The notes under the pieces are model-generated. The model did no database searches. It saw nothing but the letters and a program-made list of their open reading frames with translations, and was not told the origin of the DNA. This document shows positions 1 to 6,694 of a DNA stretch of 7,302 nucleotides, in pieces (positions within the stretch are counted from its first letter, which is position 1; every line of letters starts with the position of its first letter). Both the position numbers and the translations under genes were made by a program. The stretch lies in contig CAZFZL010000076.1 in assembly GCA_964523005.1 (NCBI GenBank), positions 1 through 7,302 on the forward strand. The letters run 5' to 3'. The DNA comes from UMGS1307 sp964523005 (lineage in GTDB: Bacteria; Bacillota; Clostridia; Oscillospirales; CAG-382).

Positions 1-1027
1 TTGTATCGGCGATGTGACCCTTTTCGGAATTGAGTGAATATACAGGGTAGGAATGATAGTATTTACCGTTGCCGTCCTCACGAAGCTCATCTGTTGAATA
101 AAACGCTGCTGTCGCGGTAAATATGAGCTGCCTGTCGTAATGTCTTACTATGGAAGTGATTCGATGACCCGGTATTTCAGTATAACCCGTCGATGTGAAA
201 TACGCCGCGCTGGGCTGTCCGTTCGCAAGCTCTGAATGGAACCGGCGCTCCGGATGATCCGGATTTCCGAAAAGAAATACCCGCGTGTCGCTGCCGCTGC
301 CGTAAGTACATCCGCCGGTACATTCGTCAATAAGCGTCCTGTTGTTTTCGCCGGCGGTATAGCATATTTCCAATGTATTCGTGCCAGATGCAGGGGGCAT
401 AGTGAAGTGAACGATTCCGGTCGCAAGATCGCACGCGTAATACTGCGACGCTATATTTAATCCGCCGTTTTTTACATATACTATCGAATCGATATTCTGT
501 TCGGCAAGATAGAAATCGCTCGCACTGCCGTCCGGAGAAAAAAGCTGCCGTCTTTGGGAGGTCAGCAAATTTATACCTTCATAAATCGTACCGCCGCCCG
601 TCGGCGGCGTTGATACAGCAATAAGAGGCACGTAACCTGTCACCTGACCGACGGCTATTCCGTTAAATGCAAGGTATTTATTCCCCGTAAGTATATACAG
701 AATATCGCCGAAAAGAAAAGCCTGCGCCGAAGCGGTATTAACCGAATATAGCAGTATGTAGGCGTCATATTCCTCTTTGTAGGCATAAACGCTTCCGGTC
801 GTCACGACGATCACTGAGTCATAGTTGTTGACCTTACCGCTCCATATCAGAATGATTTTTTCGTTTACATCAGGCATTTTTCGGATAATCGCACTGCGTA
901 CAGCAAGCTTTTTTCCTGACGTTATTCTGATGTTGTTCATCGATACCGCGCTGCCGAAGCCACCGGTGACTTTGCGTTCATCAATACCCGTAAACGATTG
1001 TACCGTATAATTTTTTGTAGATTTCAT
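1..1027 (-). CDS. Phage stabilization / tail accessory protein, propeller-like (3' end beyond window)
   Basis: I translated this frame by hand: it is open from an ATG at 1025-1027 to the left edge, 342 codons without a stop, so the C-terminus is missing. The start is supported by a GGGAGAG ribosome site 6 bases upstream. The protein is rich in beta strands and aromatics. Residues about 58-127 alternate short hydrophobic strands, ending YILTGNKYLAFNG, as in propeller blades. A GYVPLIAVSTPPTGGG segment (131-146) leads into an inserted beta domain (about 162-224), and RVFLFGNPDHPERRF follows (249-263). I recognise this pattern from structural proteins of gut Clostridia phages, usually annotated as stabilization or tail proteins. 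P22 gp10, which plugs the portal vertex after packaging, is the nearest named analogue. The exact role is inferred from the family pattern and from its place directly after the connector gene. A receptor-binding or tail-tube role is less likely but not excluded. Confidence 0.72.
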   Translation of the reverse strand, partial: MKSTKNYTVQSFTGIDERKVTGGFGSAVSMNNIRITSGKKLAVRSAIIRKMPDVNEKIILIWSGKVNNYDSVIVVTTGSVYAYKEEYDAYILLYSVNTASAQAFLFGDILYILTGNKYLAFNGIAVGQVTGYVPLIAVSTPPTGGGTIYEGINLLTSQRRQLFSPDGSASDFYLAEQNIDSIVYVKNGGLNIASQYYACDLATGIVHFTMPPASGTNTLEICYTAGENNRTLIDECTGGCTYGSGSDTRVFLFGNPDHPERRFHSELANGQPSAAYFTSTGYTEIPGHRITSIVRHYDRQLIFTATAAFYSTDELREDGNGKYYHSYPVYSLNSEKGHIADT

Positions 1028-1033
1028 TTTTAT

Positions 1034-1040
1034 CTCTCCC
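1034..1040 (-). promoter_or_regulatory. Ribosome binding site of the stabilization-protein gene
   Basis: GGGAGAG on the minus strand lies 6 bases before the ATG at 1027. It decides the start of a gene that runs off the window. No other in-frame start in this stretch has such a site. Confidence 0.7.
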
Positions 1041-1072
1041 GCTTATTTCTCCAGCACTACTGCGTTTGCGTC

Positions 1073-1456
1073 TCAGGTATAAACATCCGTGATGGATCGT
1101 ACTCTGCCGCGCCGCTCTCTCGTAGCCTTGAGAAGCGCGTTTTCGAACAGAGTCCGGAAAAGCTTATATCTGTCATCATCCTCGGCAAGCATATACAGAG
1201 ACGCGACACAGTACGGCATCGCTGTATATGCAATTTGTATATCGCTGTGTATTTCATCGCTCAGCGCCGTCACCGGCAGAAAATCTATTTCACGTCCGCT
1301 AAGCTGCGCTTCATACGGAGCGCATTCCGCGAGCGTGATATTGATATACGCCACAGCGCGTGAGGTAAAATAGCCGAGATCAGCCGGGCGCGTGCCGTCG
1401 CTTCGCCTTTCTGACATTATGTCAAGCGACATATCAAGAATATCCTGTGCTGTCAT
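1073..1456 (-). CDS. Putative head-tail connector (adaptor) protein
   Basis: A 127-residue, mainly helical acidic protein. The N-terminus (MTAQDILDMSLDIMSER) looks like the opening helix of phage head-completion adaptors. The middle has a DEI...AYTAMPYCVASLYMLAEDDDRYKLF stretch, in which the pattern (M/L)PY-hydrophobic-LAEDD is typical of small connector proteins in gut phages. The C-terminus is basic (KATRERRGRVR), suited to packing against portal or DNA. The length is in the range of connectors such as P22 gp4 or HK97 gp6-type adaptors, which form a ring under the portal and bridge to the tail. The start is fixed by an AGGAGGG site 8 bases upstream. The gene sits between the shell genes and the stabilization-protein gene, as expected. 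It is separated from the shell genes by a stem-loop, which may lower its expression. The assignment rests on pattern and position, so a generic 'phage head-tail protein' label is the safe fallback. Confidence 0.62.
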   Translation of the reverse strand: MTAQDILDMSLDIMSERRSDGTRPADLGYFTSRAVAYINITLAECAPYEAQLSGREIDFLPVTALSDEIHSDIQIAYTAMPYCVASLYMLAEDDDRYKLFRTLFENALLKATRERRGRVRSITDVYT

Positions 1457-1464
1457 TATATATA

Positions 1465-1471
1465 CCCTCCT
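1465..1471 (-). promoter_or_regulatory. Strong ribosome binding site of the connector gene
   Basis: AGGAGGG on the minus strand lies 8 bases before the ATG at 1456 and just after the stem-loop at 1485-1508. Near-perfect anti-16S pairing means translation can restart independently of the upstream decoration gene, 74 bases away. Confidence 0.7.
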
Positions 1472-1484
1472 GTTTTTACAAAAT

Positions 1485-1508
1485 GGGCTGCCTTGGATAA
1501 GGCAGCCC
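1485..1508 (-). terminator. Intercistronic stem-loop, probable partial terminator
   Basis: A perfect 10-bp stem (GGGCTGCCTT paired with AAGGCAGCCC) closes a 4-base loop, and 7 of the 10 pairs are G-C. Read in the operon direction (minus strand), the stem is followed by ATTTTG, a short and imperfect T-tract. It is therefore a plausible leaky terminator or RNA-stabilising 3' end rather than a full stop. On the plus strand it is followed by CGAATAAAG, with no T-run. It lies between the decoration gene (stop at 1531) and the connector start (1456). Its likely effect is to keep coat and decoration messages abundant while letting some transcription reach the low-copy vertex genes; that effect is inferred. 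Confidence 0.65.
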
Positions 1509-1513
1509 CGAAT

Positions 1514-1532
1514 AAAGAAGCACTTCTTCTTT
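1514..1532 (-). other. Second small hairpin overlapping the decoration-gene stop
   Basis: AAAGAAG and CTTCTTT form a 7-bp stem around a 5-base loop, 5 bases from the larger stem-loop at 1485-1508. It overlaps the TAA stop of the decoration gene, so ribosomes finishing that gene would melt it. It may work with the larger hairpin in termination or message protection, but it is A-T rich and weak by itself. Confidence 0.35.
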
Positions 1533-1923
1533 ACGCTTTTTCGATATAGCCAACCGCCGCGGCAATAGTCGCGAGATTGGCGCCGGAGGAAACGGGCGTG
1601 AGCTTTACTGTTATTTTTCCGGAATCCGATTTTACAAAACCGCTTTCGAGCTTGAACACGGCTGTTTTTCCTGCAGCAACGGTCGCTGTTTTTGCGGACT
1701 GCTTATCGGAATACCAAAAATCGCCAGGCATGAAGCTGACGGTGAGTGCGCTGGTATTGGCGGTGGGATTCGCGACGACGAGAAGCGCGCCTGTATCGGC
1801 TGCCGTCGGAGTGATCTCAAATTCCTCATCACCGCCGTCAACGGTGTTCGTTGCGGCGGTGAGCTTCATTTCATAGTATGAAAATGGGGTTATTACTTTG
1901 GTATTCGTTACTTTCGTAGCCAT
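1531..1923 (-). CDS. Probable capsid decoration (cement) protein
   Basis: A 130-residue protein rich in Thr, Ala, Val and Ser, with alternating hydrophobic positions that predict a small beta-sandwich. Visible strands include EEFEITP (about 33-39), ALLVVANP (46-53), ALTVSFMPGDFWYS (58-71), ATVAAGKTAVFKLE (79-92) and GKITVKLTP (101-109). It has no cysteines, signal peptide or membrane segment. The gene starts 21 bases after the major capsid gene, with AAGAAAGGA 8 bases before the ATG at 1923. A small beta protein made next to the coat protein is the usual setting for decoration proteins, which bind the outside of the expanded shell and stabilise it. The fold and role are inferred; no catalytic or named family motif is seen. 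A minor capsid or Ig-like surface protein is an alternative. The two hairpins follow its stop. Confidence 0.55.
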   Translation of the reverse strand: MATKVTNTKVITPFSYYEMKLTAATNTVDGGDEEFEITPTAADTGALLVVANPTANTSALTVSFMPGDFWYSDKQSAKTATVAAGKTAVFKLESGFVKSDSGKITVKLTPVSSGANLATIAAAVGYIEKA

Positions 1924-1944
1924 ATAATCATTCCTTTCTTATAT

Positions 1945-2775
1945 TCAGGCGATGGCATTGCTGCCGTTCACGAGAGACGCGCATACGAGCTCGGAGGGCT
2001 TGACTACCTTCGCGCCGAAGACGAGCCTGCCTCTGACAGCCGTGTCAAAGCTTGATTCCATGCGGTCGATGACCTGTGTATCGAGCACCTGCTCCGCGTA
2101 AGCTATTGCGCTGTACGAGCCTGCAAGGCATTGATATTTTGTGCTCGAAACGATGCTGAGCTGGTTGCTCACGAACATATCGAATCCGAGCTCATCGGTA
2201 AAGCCGATCGCACCTGTGCCGTTCACGCCCTGATTTATGGAAAATTTTATACCGGCAAGCATGAGCTTCGTCTTGACAAACGGAGGAACGACCATAAACG
2301 TGCGCCCGTCAGGTACGTTGACCTCCTCAAGCTTCTGCTTGATCTCGGCGATGATCTGCAGTACGTTCGACGGGGTCACTGTCGTCTCGGAGTATGACTG
2401 CCCTGCCTGCGCATAAAGTCCGAGAACATATTTGTCGACCTCAAGCTTGAGGTTGTGCGATGCACGACTCATCTGTGAGTCCTTAATACCTATGCCGCTC
2501 CTGAGCGCTTCGAGATCGTGCACCTTGAAGGCGAACACCTTATCCTGATCGATCGGCAGCACAACGGCGCTGTCCTCGATCTCCTCATAGGTAAGTGATC
2601 CGGTATAATCGGTCACAGACGGCTCGTTGAGCCCGATGAGCGTCACGCTGTCGCCGCGGTTTTTGATCTCACCGCTGTAAACGGTGTTGCAGATCCTGTT
2701 TGCAATGAGGTTATCCTCATTGGTGCGGAGTATCTCCGCGGCGATGACTTTTTCGATGCTGTTGTAGTTTGACAT
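1945..2775 (-). CDS. Major capsid protein (HK97-fold, P22-coat-like group)
   Basis: A 276-residue protein placed after the portal and probable scaffold and before the probable decoration gene, the standard position of the coat protein. The N-terminal helix (IEKVIAAEILRTNEDNLIANRICN, given here as two parts: IEKVIAAEIL then RTNEDNLIANRICN, residues 7-30) is followed by a beta-rich stretch, GDSVTLIGLNEPSVTDYTG (41-59). The spine-like helix pattern KLEVDKYVLGLYAQAG follows. A DGRTFMVVPPFVKTKLMLAG segment in the middle and AYAEQVLDTQVIDRMESSFD, VRGRLVFGAKVVKP near the end are typical of HK97-fold coats of gut phages. No N-terminal scaffold-like delta domain is visible, which fits a separate scaffolding gene upstream. 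The start is at 2775, with GAAAGGA 6 bases upstream. Hundreds of copies would form the icosahedral shell. No protease gene is seen nearby, so maturation is probably without cleavage, as in P22. Confidence 0.85.
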   Translation of the reverse strand: MSNYNSIEKVIAAEILRTNEDNLIANRICNTVYSGEIKNRGDSVTLIGLNEPSVTDYTGSLTYEEIEDSAVVLPIDQDKVFAFKVHDLEALRSGIGIKDSQMSRASHNLKLEVDKYVLGLYAQAGQSYSETTVTPSNVLQIIAEIKQKLEEVNVPDGRTFMVVPPFVKTKLMLAGIKFSINQGVNGTGAIGFTDELGFDMFVSNQLSIVSSTKYQCLAGSYSAIAYAEQVLDTQVIDRMESSFDTAVRGRLVFGAKVVKPSELVCASLVNGSNAIA

Positions 2776-2781
2776 GTTTTA

Positions 2782-2788
2782 TCCTTTC
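2782..2788 (-). promoter_or_regulatory. Ribosome binding site of the major capsid gene
   Basis: GAAAGGA on the minus strand lies 6 bases before the ATG at 2775. It is placed in the 30-base gap after the probable scaffold gene. Confidence 0.6.
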
Positions 2789-2805
2789 TTTTTCAGCCCT
2801 TCGGC

Positions 2806-3327
2806 TTATATTTTCCACTTCTTCATGGAAGCGATGATCTGTCTGTAATTCTTCTTCACCTCGGACGGCGACATTTTTTCGAGCTGCTGTATCGAGACGA
2901 ACGGCACGGCTTCACTGCGCTCGCTACCGGACGGCGAAGCGGCGGCGTTGCTTTCGTTGATCTTTTTCGCCTGCGCACCGAGAAGCGAGCTTTCCTTTTC
3001 GAACAGCGCATACGCGGCTGTCAGCGGTACACCCTCGCACACGCTCTGCCACACGCTTTCCGGGATGCCCTCGGCATTCACGTCCGGGAACACGGTACGA
3101 AAGCGCTGTATATCATTTTTCATGCGCTCATCTCCAGCAGCTTTGTAACGCTCGTCGCTTTTTTGTTTTCGTGATTCGTTGAGCTCCTGTGCTATACCTT
3201 CGGGCAATCCGTCGGTCGGCTCGTAGGTGCGTTGTGCATAAAGCTGTTCGACGAAATCTCGTTCATCGAGCCCCTCTGCCTGAGCCATTTCGCCTATAAG
3301 CGAAAGAATGTAGTCCCTGTTCATCAT
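2806..3327 (-). CDS. Probable capsid scaffolding protein
   Basis: A 173-residue, highly charged, Gln/Glu/Lys-rich and mainly helical protein, encoded between the portal and major capsid genes, which is where scaffolds usually lie. The N-terminal helices (to about residue 70) include RKQKSDERYKAAGDERMK, which could form a coiled coil. A low-complexity, disordered-looking linker (NAAASPSGSERSEA) precedes a basic C-terminal segment of about 28 residues ending SEVKKNYRQIIASMKKWKI. P22-type scaffolds bind coat through a short basic C-terminal helix hairpin, and this tail looks alike. It has no cysteines with obvious metal spacing and no serine-protease motif, so I see no fused prohead protease. 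The start overlaps the portal stop by 4 bases (3324-3327, ATGA). A second in-frame ATG at 3324 is better spaced from the AGGA site, so the true protein may be one residue shorter. The function is inferred from context. Confidence 0.62.
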   Translation of the reverse strand: MMNRDYILSLIGEMAQAEGLDERDFVEQLYAQRTYEPTDGLPEGIAQELNESRKQKSDERYKAAGDERMKNDIQRFRTVFPDVNAEGIPESVWQSVCEGVPLTAAYALFEKESSLLGAQAKKINESNAAASPSGSERSEAVPFVSIQQLEKMSPSEVKKNYRQIIASMKKWKI

Positions 3328-4877
3328 TTTTCCTGCGTTAACTCCTTAGTTTGTTTTATTTTTATCTCGTCGACAAGCTCACGCTTTTTAGGTATGATGT
3401 TCTGCGGCAGCCGTTCGAGATACTGCACTAAATCAATGTGACCGCCGTTAAGAAGCGAGTCGAGCGCGTTCAATGTAGTCACTTCCGAATAATAACCCGT
3501 CGCGCCTACATCGATCCGGCATCTGAAGAGCGCCTGCATATATTTTTTTGCGTCGAAGCTTTCGTAACGGGTCGTCTCCTCTGCGCTGACAGGGATGAGT
3601 CTTCTGCTGTCGTAATACCGCATCATGAAGTCGAGCCATATCATCCCGAGATCCTCTATAAAGCGGTAGAGCTGCCTGCGCACATTTTGCAGCGGCATCG
3701 CCGACGCTTCCTGCATCGCGATTATAGCAGAGGTATTTCGCGGGTCCACATCGCCGAGAGCAGCGTCAGTTGCTCCCATGAATTCCTTCGTCTGACTTAT
3801 TGCCATGCTGATGACTTCAAGTATTCCGCTTTGCATTGAGCCGCTTTGCAGCACCTTGGCGACAGAATCAACGCTGCCGTTGACGGCGATCGCCTCGCCG
3901 ACCTTGTTCGACCAGTCCTCGATTACGGTGCTGTCGTAGACGAACTTCGAGAACGCCGTATCCATCATGTGCTTCATGACCATCGCAAAGGCTTTGTTTA
4001 TGAATACCTGATTTTCGATCATCCCTGCCGCTGCCGATTCACCGTGCCATGAGTTTTTGATCTTCGTCCAGTTGAAGAAGCAGACGGGATACAGCCGCAG
4101 CCCGGTGGATACGTCGTCAGTGACAACGGCATCCTTCGTTATTTTGCGAAAGCATATGAAGCCGTCCTTGTCTCTGTACAGCTTTACAAGCGTGGTGCAT
4201 TTCGTATTCTCAAGCTCGACAAGCCCGTAGTCACCGCTTTGCGTGTATACATCGCTGTCTGGGACGATAAGCGCGGCTTCCTCAGGCGTTCGCCTTGAAC
4301 GCGCTGCCTGCGCTCTCACGTCATCGACCAGCTCACGCGCCGAGATGAGGATGTAGGGCTGCTTCTGGACGTCCTTACAGTTCGGATCGCCGAAAAACAC
4401 GTTAGTCGAGTCGACAAGCTTTGTCACAAAATCGCCCTCAAACGGCTGACCCGTACGCTCGGACGGATCCCAATAGGTGTACGCTACAGCATCACCGGTG
4501 AGAGCCGCGTCGAGCAGCGCATCGGCAAGCATATCATCCATTTTCAGTTTGTCCCAGCGCGCCTGAGCCGCGTCGTTGACCTTTACGGCGGCGCTTTCAA
4601 GCTCCTTTTCGTCAAGGCCTTGCGGCAGAGACGCCGAATAGCGCATTGAGGTTGCGTCGCTGAGAATGTTGGAAATGTAATACCCGATGATTCGCTTGAA
4701 CAGATTAAAAACCGGAGTGGGCAATCCATTGTCTTCAATCCCCTTCCACTGCTCCGAGCGGTAAAAGCGTTCGTTCTTCGCCGCCTTCTCATACAGATCC
4801 AAACGGAAGTTGTACTCTTTACCCTTTTCGTACAGCTCCCAATCCGCATCGGTTTGCGGCCTTATTTTTCTGTGCAT
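3324..4877 (-). CDS. Phage portal protein (P22-like group)
   Basis: A 517-residue protein from the chosen ATG at 4877. An in-frame GTG at 4913 would add 12 residues, but it has no ribosome site, while AAGGAAGGA sits 6 bases before 4877. The protein forms the dodecameric ring at one vertex through which DNA enters and leaves, and it docks TerL during packaging. Typical features are an acidic helical N-terminus, an ERFYRSEQW motif (36-44) followed by PTPVFNLFKRIIGYYISNIL (53 onward), a long middle with beta segments of the clip/wing region, the helix-rich GATDAALGDVDPRNTSAIIAM crown/stem area (shown to the first 20: GATDAALGDVDPRNTSAIIA), and a charged C-terminal tail rich in Lys and Glu. The NTSAI-ALQE-like motif in that area is shared by portals of many gut podovirus-like prophages. 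The gene lies directly after terL (10 bases from the GTG, 46 from the ATG) and overlaps the scaffold gene. Confidence 0.87.
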   Translation of the reverse strand: MHRKIRPQTDADWELYEKGKEYNFRLDLYEKAAKNERFYRSEQWKGIEDNGLPTPVFNLFKRIIGYYISNILSDATSMRYSASLPQGLDEKELESAAVKVNDAAQARWDKLKMDDMLADALLDAALTGDAVAYTYWDPSERTGQPFEGDFVTKLVDSTNVFFGDPNCKDVQKQPYILISARELVDDVRAQAARSRRTPEEAALIVPDSDVYTQSGDYGLVELENTKCTTLVKLYRDKDGFICFRKITKDAVVTDDVSTGLRLYPVCFFNWTKIKNSWHGESAAAGMIENQVFINKAFAMVMKHMMDTAFSKFVYDSTVIEDWSNKVGEAIAVNGSVDSVAKVLQSGSMQSGILEVISMAISQTKEFMGATDAALGDVDPRNTSAIIAMQEASAMPLQNVRRQLYRFIEDLGMIWLDFMMRYYDSRRLIPVSAEETTRYESFDAKKYMQALFRCRIDVGATGYYSEVTTLNALDSLLNGGHIDLVQYLERLPQNIIPKKRELVDEIKIKQTKELTQEK

Positions 4878-4883
4878 CCTATG

Positions 4884-4892
4884 TCCTTCCTT
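4884..4892 (-). promoter_or_regulatory. Ribosome binding site deciding the portal start
   Basis: AAGGAAGGA on the minus strand is 6 bases before the ATG at 4877. It lies inside the extension that would be added by the upstream GTG (4913), and so argues that translation begins at 4877. Confidence 0.65.
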
Positions 4893-4923
4893 TTCTTTTT
4901 TGTAACGGATCACAAGTCATGCA

Positions 4924-6282
4924 TTACTTGTAATCAATGTATTCACGCTCGCCGTTTTTTACCGTGTGCGTAAAGCTAAGCTCCGGACACGGCAGCGGCT
5001 GAGCTTCATTTTTTGCGTACGGTTCACGCGACATGAGCGCATATCTGAGCGCCTCCGGCGCATGAGTAATGTCGTGCGGAACGCACGCGCAGTCCTCCGG
5101 GACAGTATCGGAGAACATCAGCAGCGGAATGCAGCGTATCAGCTCGGTACAGCTCTCGAATATCTGCAAACGCGGTTCGCCGGATGCGGTGCTGAGGTAT
5201 TCGCGCACGATCCGCCATCCGGGTATGCGCCTGTTGTCGGCTCTCACCGGACGGATGGTATTTTTTACAAATATCTCAAATCCGCTCTTACCGCTGTCCT
5301 GCCGTCTGTTCCAAAGGTCGGGCGACGCGACGGTATAACGGTATTTTTCATCTGCCGGAGAGTAAGCCTTTATCCGCTTTGCAGCTTCTGATATGATCAG
5401 ATCCGGCTCGCACAACTCGCGGTAGACATATACACGCGCATCGGGTGAGACAGCGAGCCAAAGCGCCGCCGTCATATCAAGTCCATAATCAAGAGCTCTG
5501 AAGCGCAGCCACTTTTTCGGTATTTCGAACGGTTCGCAGACGTGTAATGCGCAAAATTCCGGGAAGCACGCGCCCTCGAAGCTATTCCAATCGCCGTCGA
5601 GCATTGCTCTGCGGCGCGCAGGCGGCAGCGCAAGGAGATTTTGAAGATAAGACGGATCGTTTTCCATGAGATAATCGTTGTCGTAAACGGACGATCTGAT
5701 GAAACGGTAATTCGCGGCGTCTTCGTTTTCGCGGTATATTTTATCGATGAAAAGGCGTTTGACCCATGCATGGCCGACGCCTCCGGGGTTGCATGTCAGA
5801 TATATACGCGGTATTAACGCTTCCTTCATACAGCCCGACAGTCGGCTGCATTCAGTTAAACACTGGAACTGAAAATAAGTGAAGTGCGTCGCCTCCTCAA
5901 GCCCGATTACCTCATACGCTTGCCCCTGATATTGGAGCACATCGCTTTCCGCGTCGCAATAACCGAGCTTGATACGCGACGAATTGGGAAAAATGAATTC
6001 CTTCGTCGTCTCGCGATAGACGGCAACGCCGTTGAGCAGCAGGCGAAGCGGTACGATGTGGTTTTCGCGAAGCTCGCCGAGCGTGCGTCTGAGCAGCAGT
6101 ATATTTACGCCCTCGTACCGCAGCGCAATCATTACCAGCTTCATGCGCATCGCCCAGCTCTTACCGCCGCCGCGCGCGCCGCCGTATGCGACGAAGCGTT
6201 CACGGGCATCAAAAAACTCCGCCTGCCTTGCATGCGGAGTCACCGTTATTCTTTTTTCATACGTCGCTGCTCCTTCGTTCAT
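4924..6282 (-). CDS. Terminase large subunit (packaging ATPase/nuclease)
   Basis: A 452-residue packaging motor that pumps phage DNA through the portal and cuts it. The N-terminal ATPase shows Walker A GGARGGGKS (34-42), a Walker B-like YEVIGLEE (123-130) and a coupling motif LTCNPGG (162-168). In Walker B the usual Asp is Glu (E129), followed by the catalytic Glu E130. The C-terminal RNase H-like nuclease begins with RALDYG, giving first acidic residue D265, with E289 as a likely second. The late HDITHAPEALRYAL motif (403 onward) carries D404 and E410, where relatives usually have DAlRY, so Asp is again replaced by Glu. The length is normal and the domain set is intact, so it looks functional. 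The ATG at 6282 overlaps the terS stop by 4 bases (ATGA), and only a weak GGAG lies close by, which suggests translational coupling. It belongs to the broad PBSX/P22-type TerL group; the exact subfamily is not determined here. Confidence 0.93.
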   Translation of the reverse strand: MNEGAATYEKRITVTPHARQAEFFDARERFVAYGGARGGGKSWAMRMKLVMIALRYEGVNILLLRRTLGELRENHIVPLRLLLNGVAVYRETTKEFIFPNSSRIKLGYCDAESDVLQYQGQAYEVIGLEEATHFTYFQFQCLTECSRLSGCMKEALIPRIYLTCNPGGVGHAWVKRLFIDKIYRENEDAANYRFIRSSVYDNDYLMENDPSYLQNLLALPPARRRAMLDGDWNSFEGACFPEFCALHVCEPFEIPKKWLRFRALDYGLDMTAALWLAVSPDARVYVYRELCEPDLIISEAAKRIKAYSPADEKYRYTVASPDLWNRRQDSGKSGFEIFVKNTIRPVRADNRRIPGWRIVREYLSTASGEPRLQIFESCTELIRCIPLLMFSDTVPEDCACVPHDITHAPEALRYALMSREPYAKNEAQPLPCPELSFTHTVKNGEREYIDYK

Positions 6283-6644
6283 TCGCTCCAGCTCTTAGCC
6301 TTTCCCTCGATAACGATCTTCGCGCTCTGCGCTTTGTCCTCGCTTTTGTCACAATAGCCGTGATTGTTTTTGAAATCGAACGAAAAAACGCTCGCCGGTA
6401 TCTTTCCCGTCATGGCGAGTTGCTTTTTTATATTCGCGATATGCGTCTTCGCACTGTCGAGCATCTCGCTGTATCTACTGTCGCAGCACAGCGCGTCGAA
6501 GCTCTTACGGGATATACCCAGAAACACGCACAGCGATTCGACGTCGCCTATCTCGCATACCTCAGGCAGATACTTTTCAAAATACTCTTCCAAAAGCACC
6601 TCAAGCTCGCGCTGAGTTCTGAAGCGCCTTCTGCACTTGCCCAT
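6279..6644 (-). CDS. Terminase small subunit (P22 gp3-type DNA-packaging protein)
   Basis: A 121-residue protein that recognises the phage packaging site and loads DNA onto TerL. An acidic N-terminal helix (LEVLLEEYFEKYLPEV) precedes a helix-turn-helix-like segment, VESLCVFLGISRKSFDAL (about 35-52). Next comes a helix, SEMLDSAKTHIANIKKQLAMTG, with the motif MTGKIPASVFSFDFKNNHGYCDK (about 77-99; key residues TGKIP and the FxFKNN-G pattern). That last pattern is the signature I associate with the gp3-type packaging family, where it reads like tGKip-F-lKn-gw-d. The C-terminus is short and charged. The ATG at 6644 has GGAAAGGAG 5 bases upstream. It is the first gene of the operon, with an extended -10 promoter just upstream, and it overlaps terL. 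A headful-type packaging mode is likely by family but is not shown by the sequence. Confidence 0.83.
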   Translation of the reverse strand: MGKCRRRFRTQRELEVLLEEYFEKYLPEVCEIGDVESLCVFLGISRKSFDALCCDSRYSEMLDSAKTHIANIKKQLAMTGKIPASVFSFDFKNNHGYCDKSEDKAQSAKIVIEGKAKSWSE

Positions 6645-6649
6645 ATACG

Positions 6650-6658
6650 CTCCTTTCC
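6650..6658 (-). promoter_or_regulatory. Ribosome binding site of the small terminase gene
   Basis: GGAAAGGAG on the minus strand, 5 bases before the ATG at 6644. This strong site fixes the operon's first start. Confidence 0.7.
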
Positions 6659-6694
6659 GGCACGGCAGTCCGTACCCTGTTTTTCCACATTGGC

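Noticed and set aside
148..426. Minus-strand open frame of 92 codons within the left-edge gene
   Set aside because: It is in a different frame from the 342-codon open reading from 1027, which has family motifs throughout. This frame has none.
998..1363. Plus-strand open frame of 121 codons
   Set aside because: It is antisense to the connector gene and to the start of the stabilization gene, has no ribosome site of note and a low-quality composition.
2794..2808. AGCC/GGCT mini-hairpin at the scaffold stop
   Set aside because: Four base pairs with no T-tract; too weak to call a terminator.
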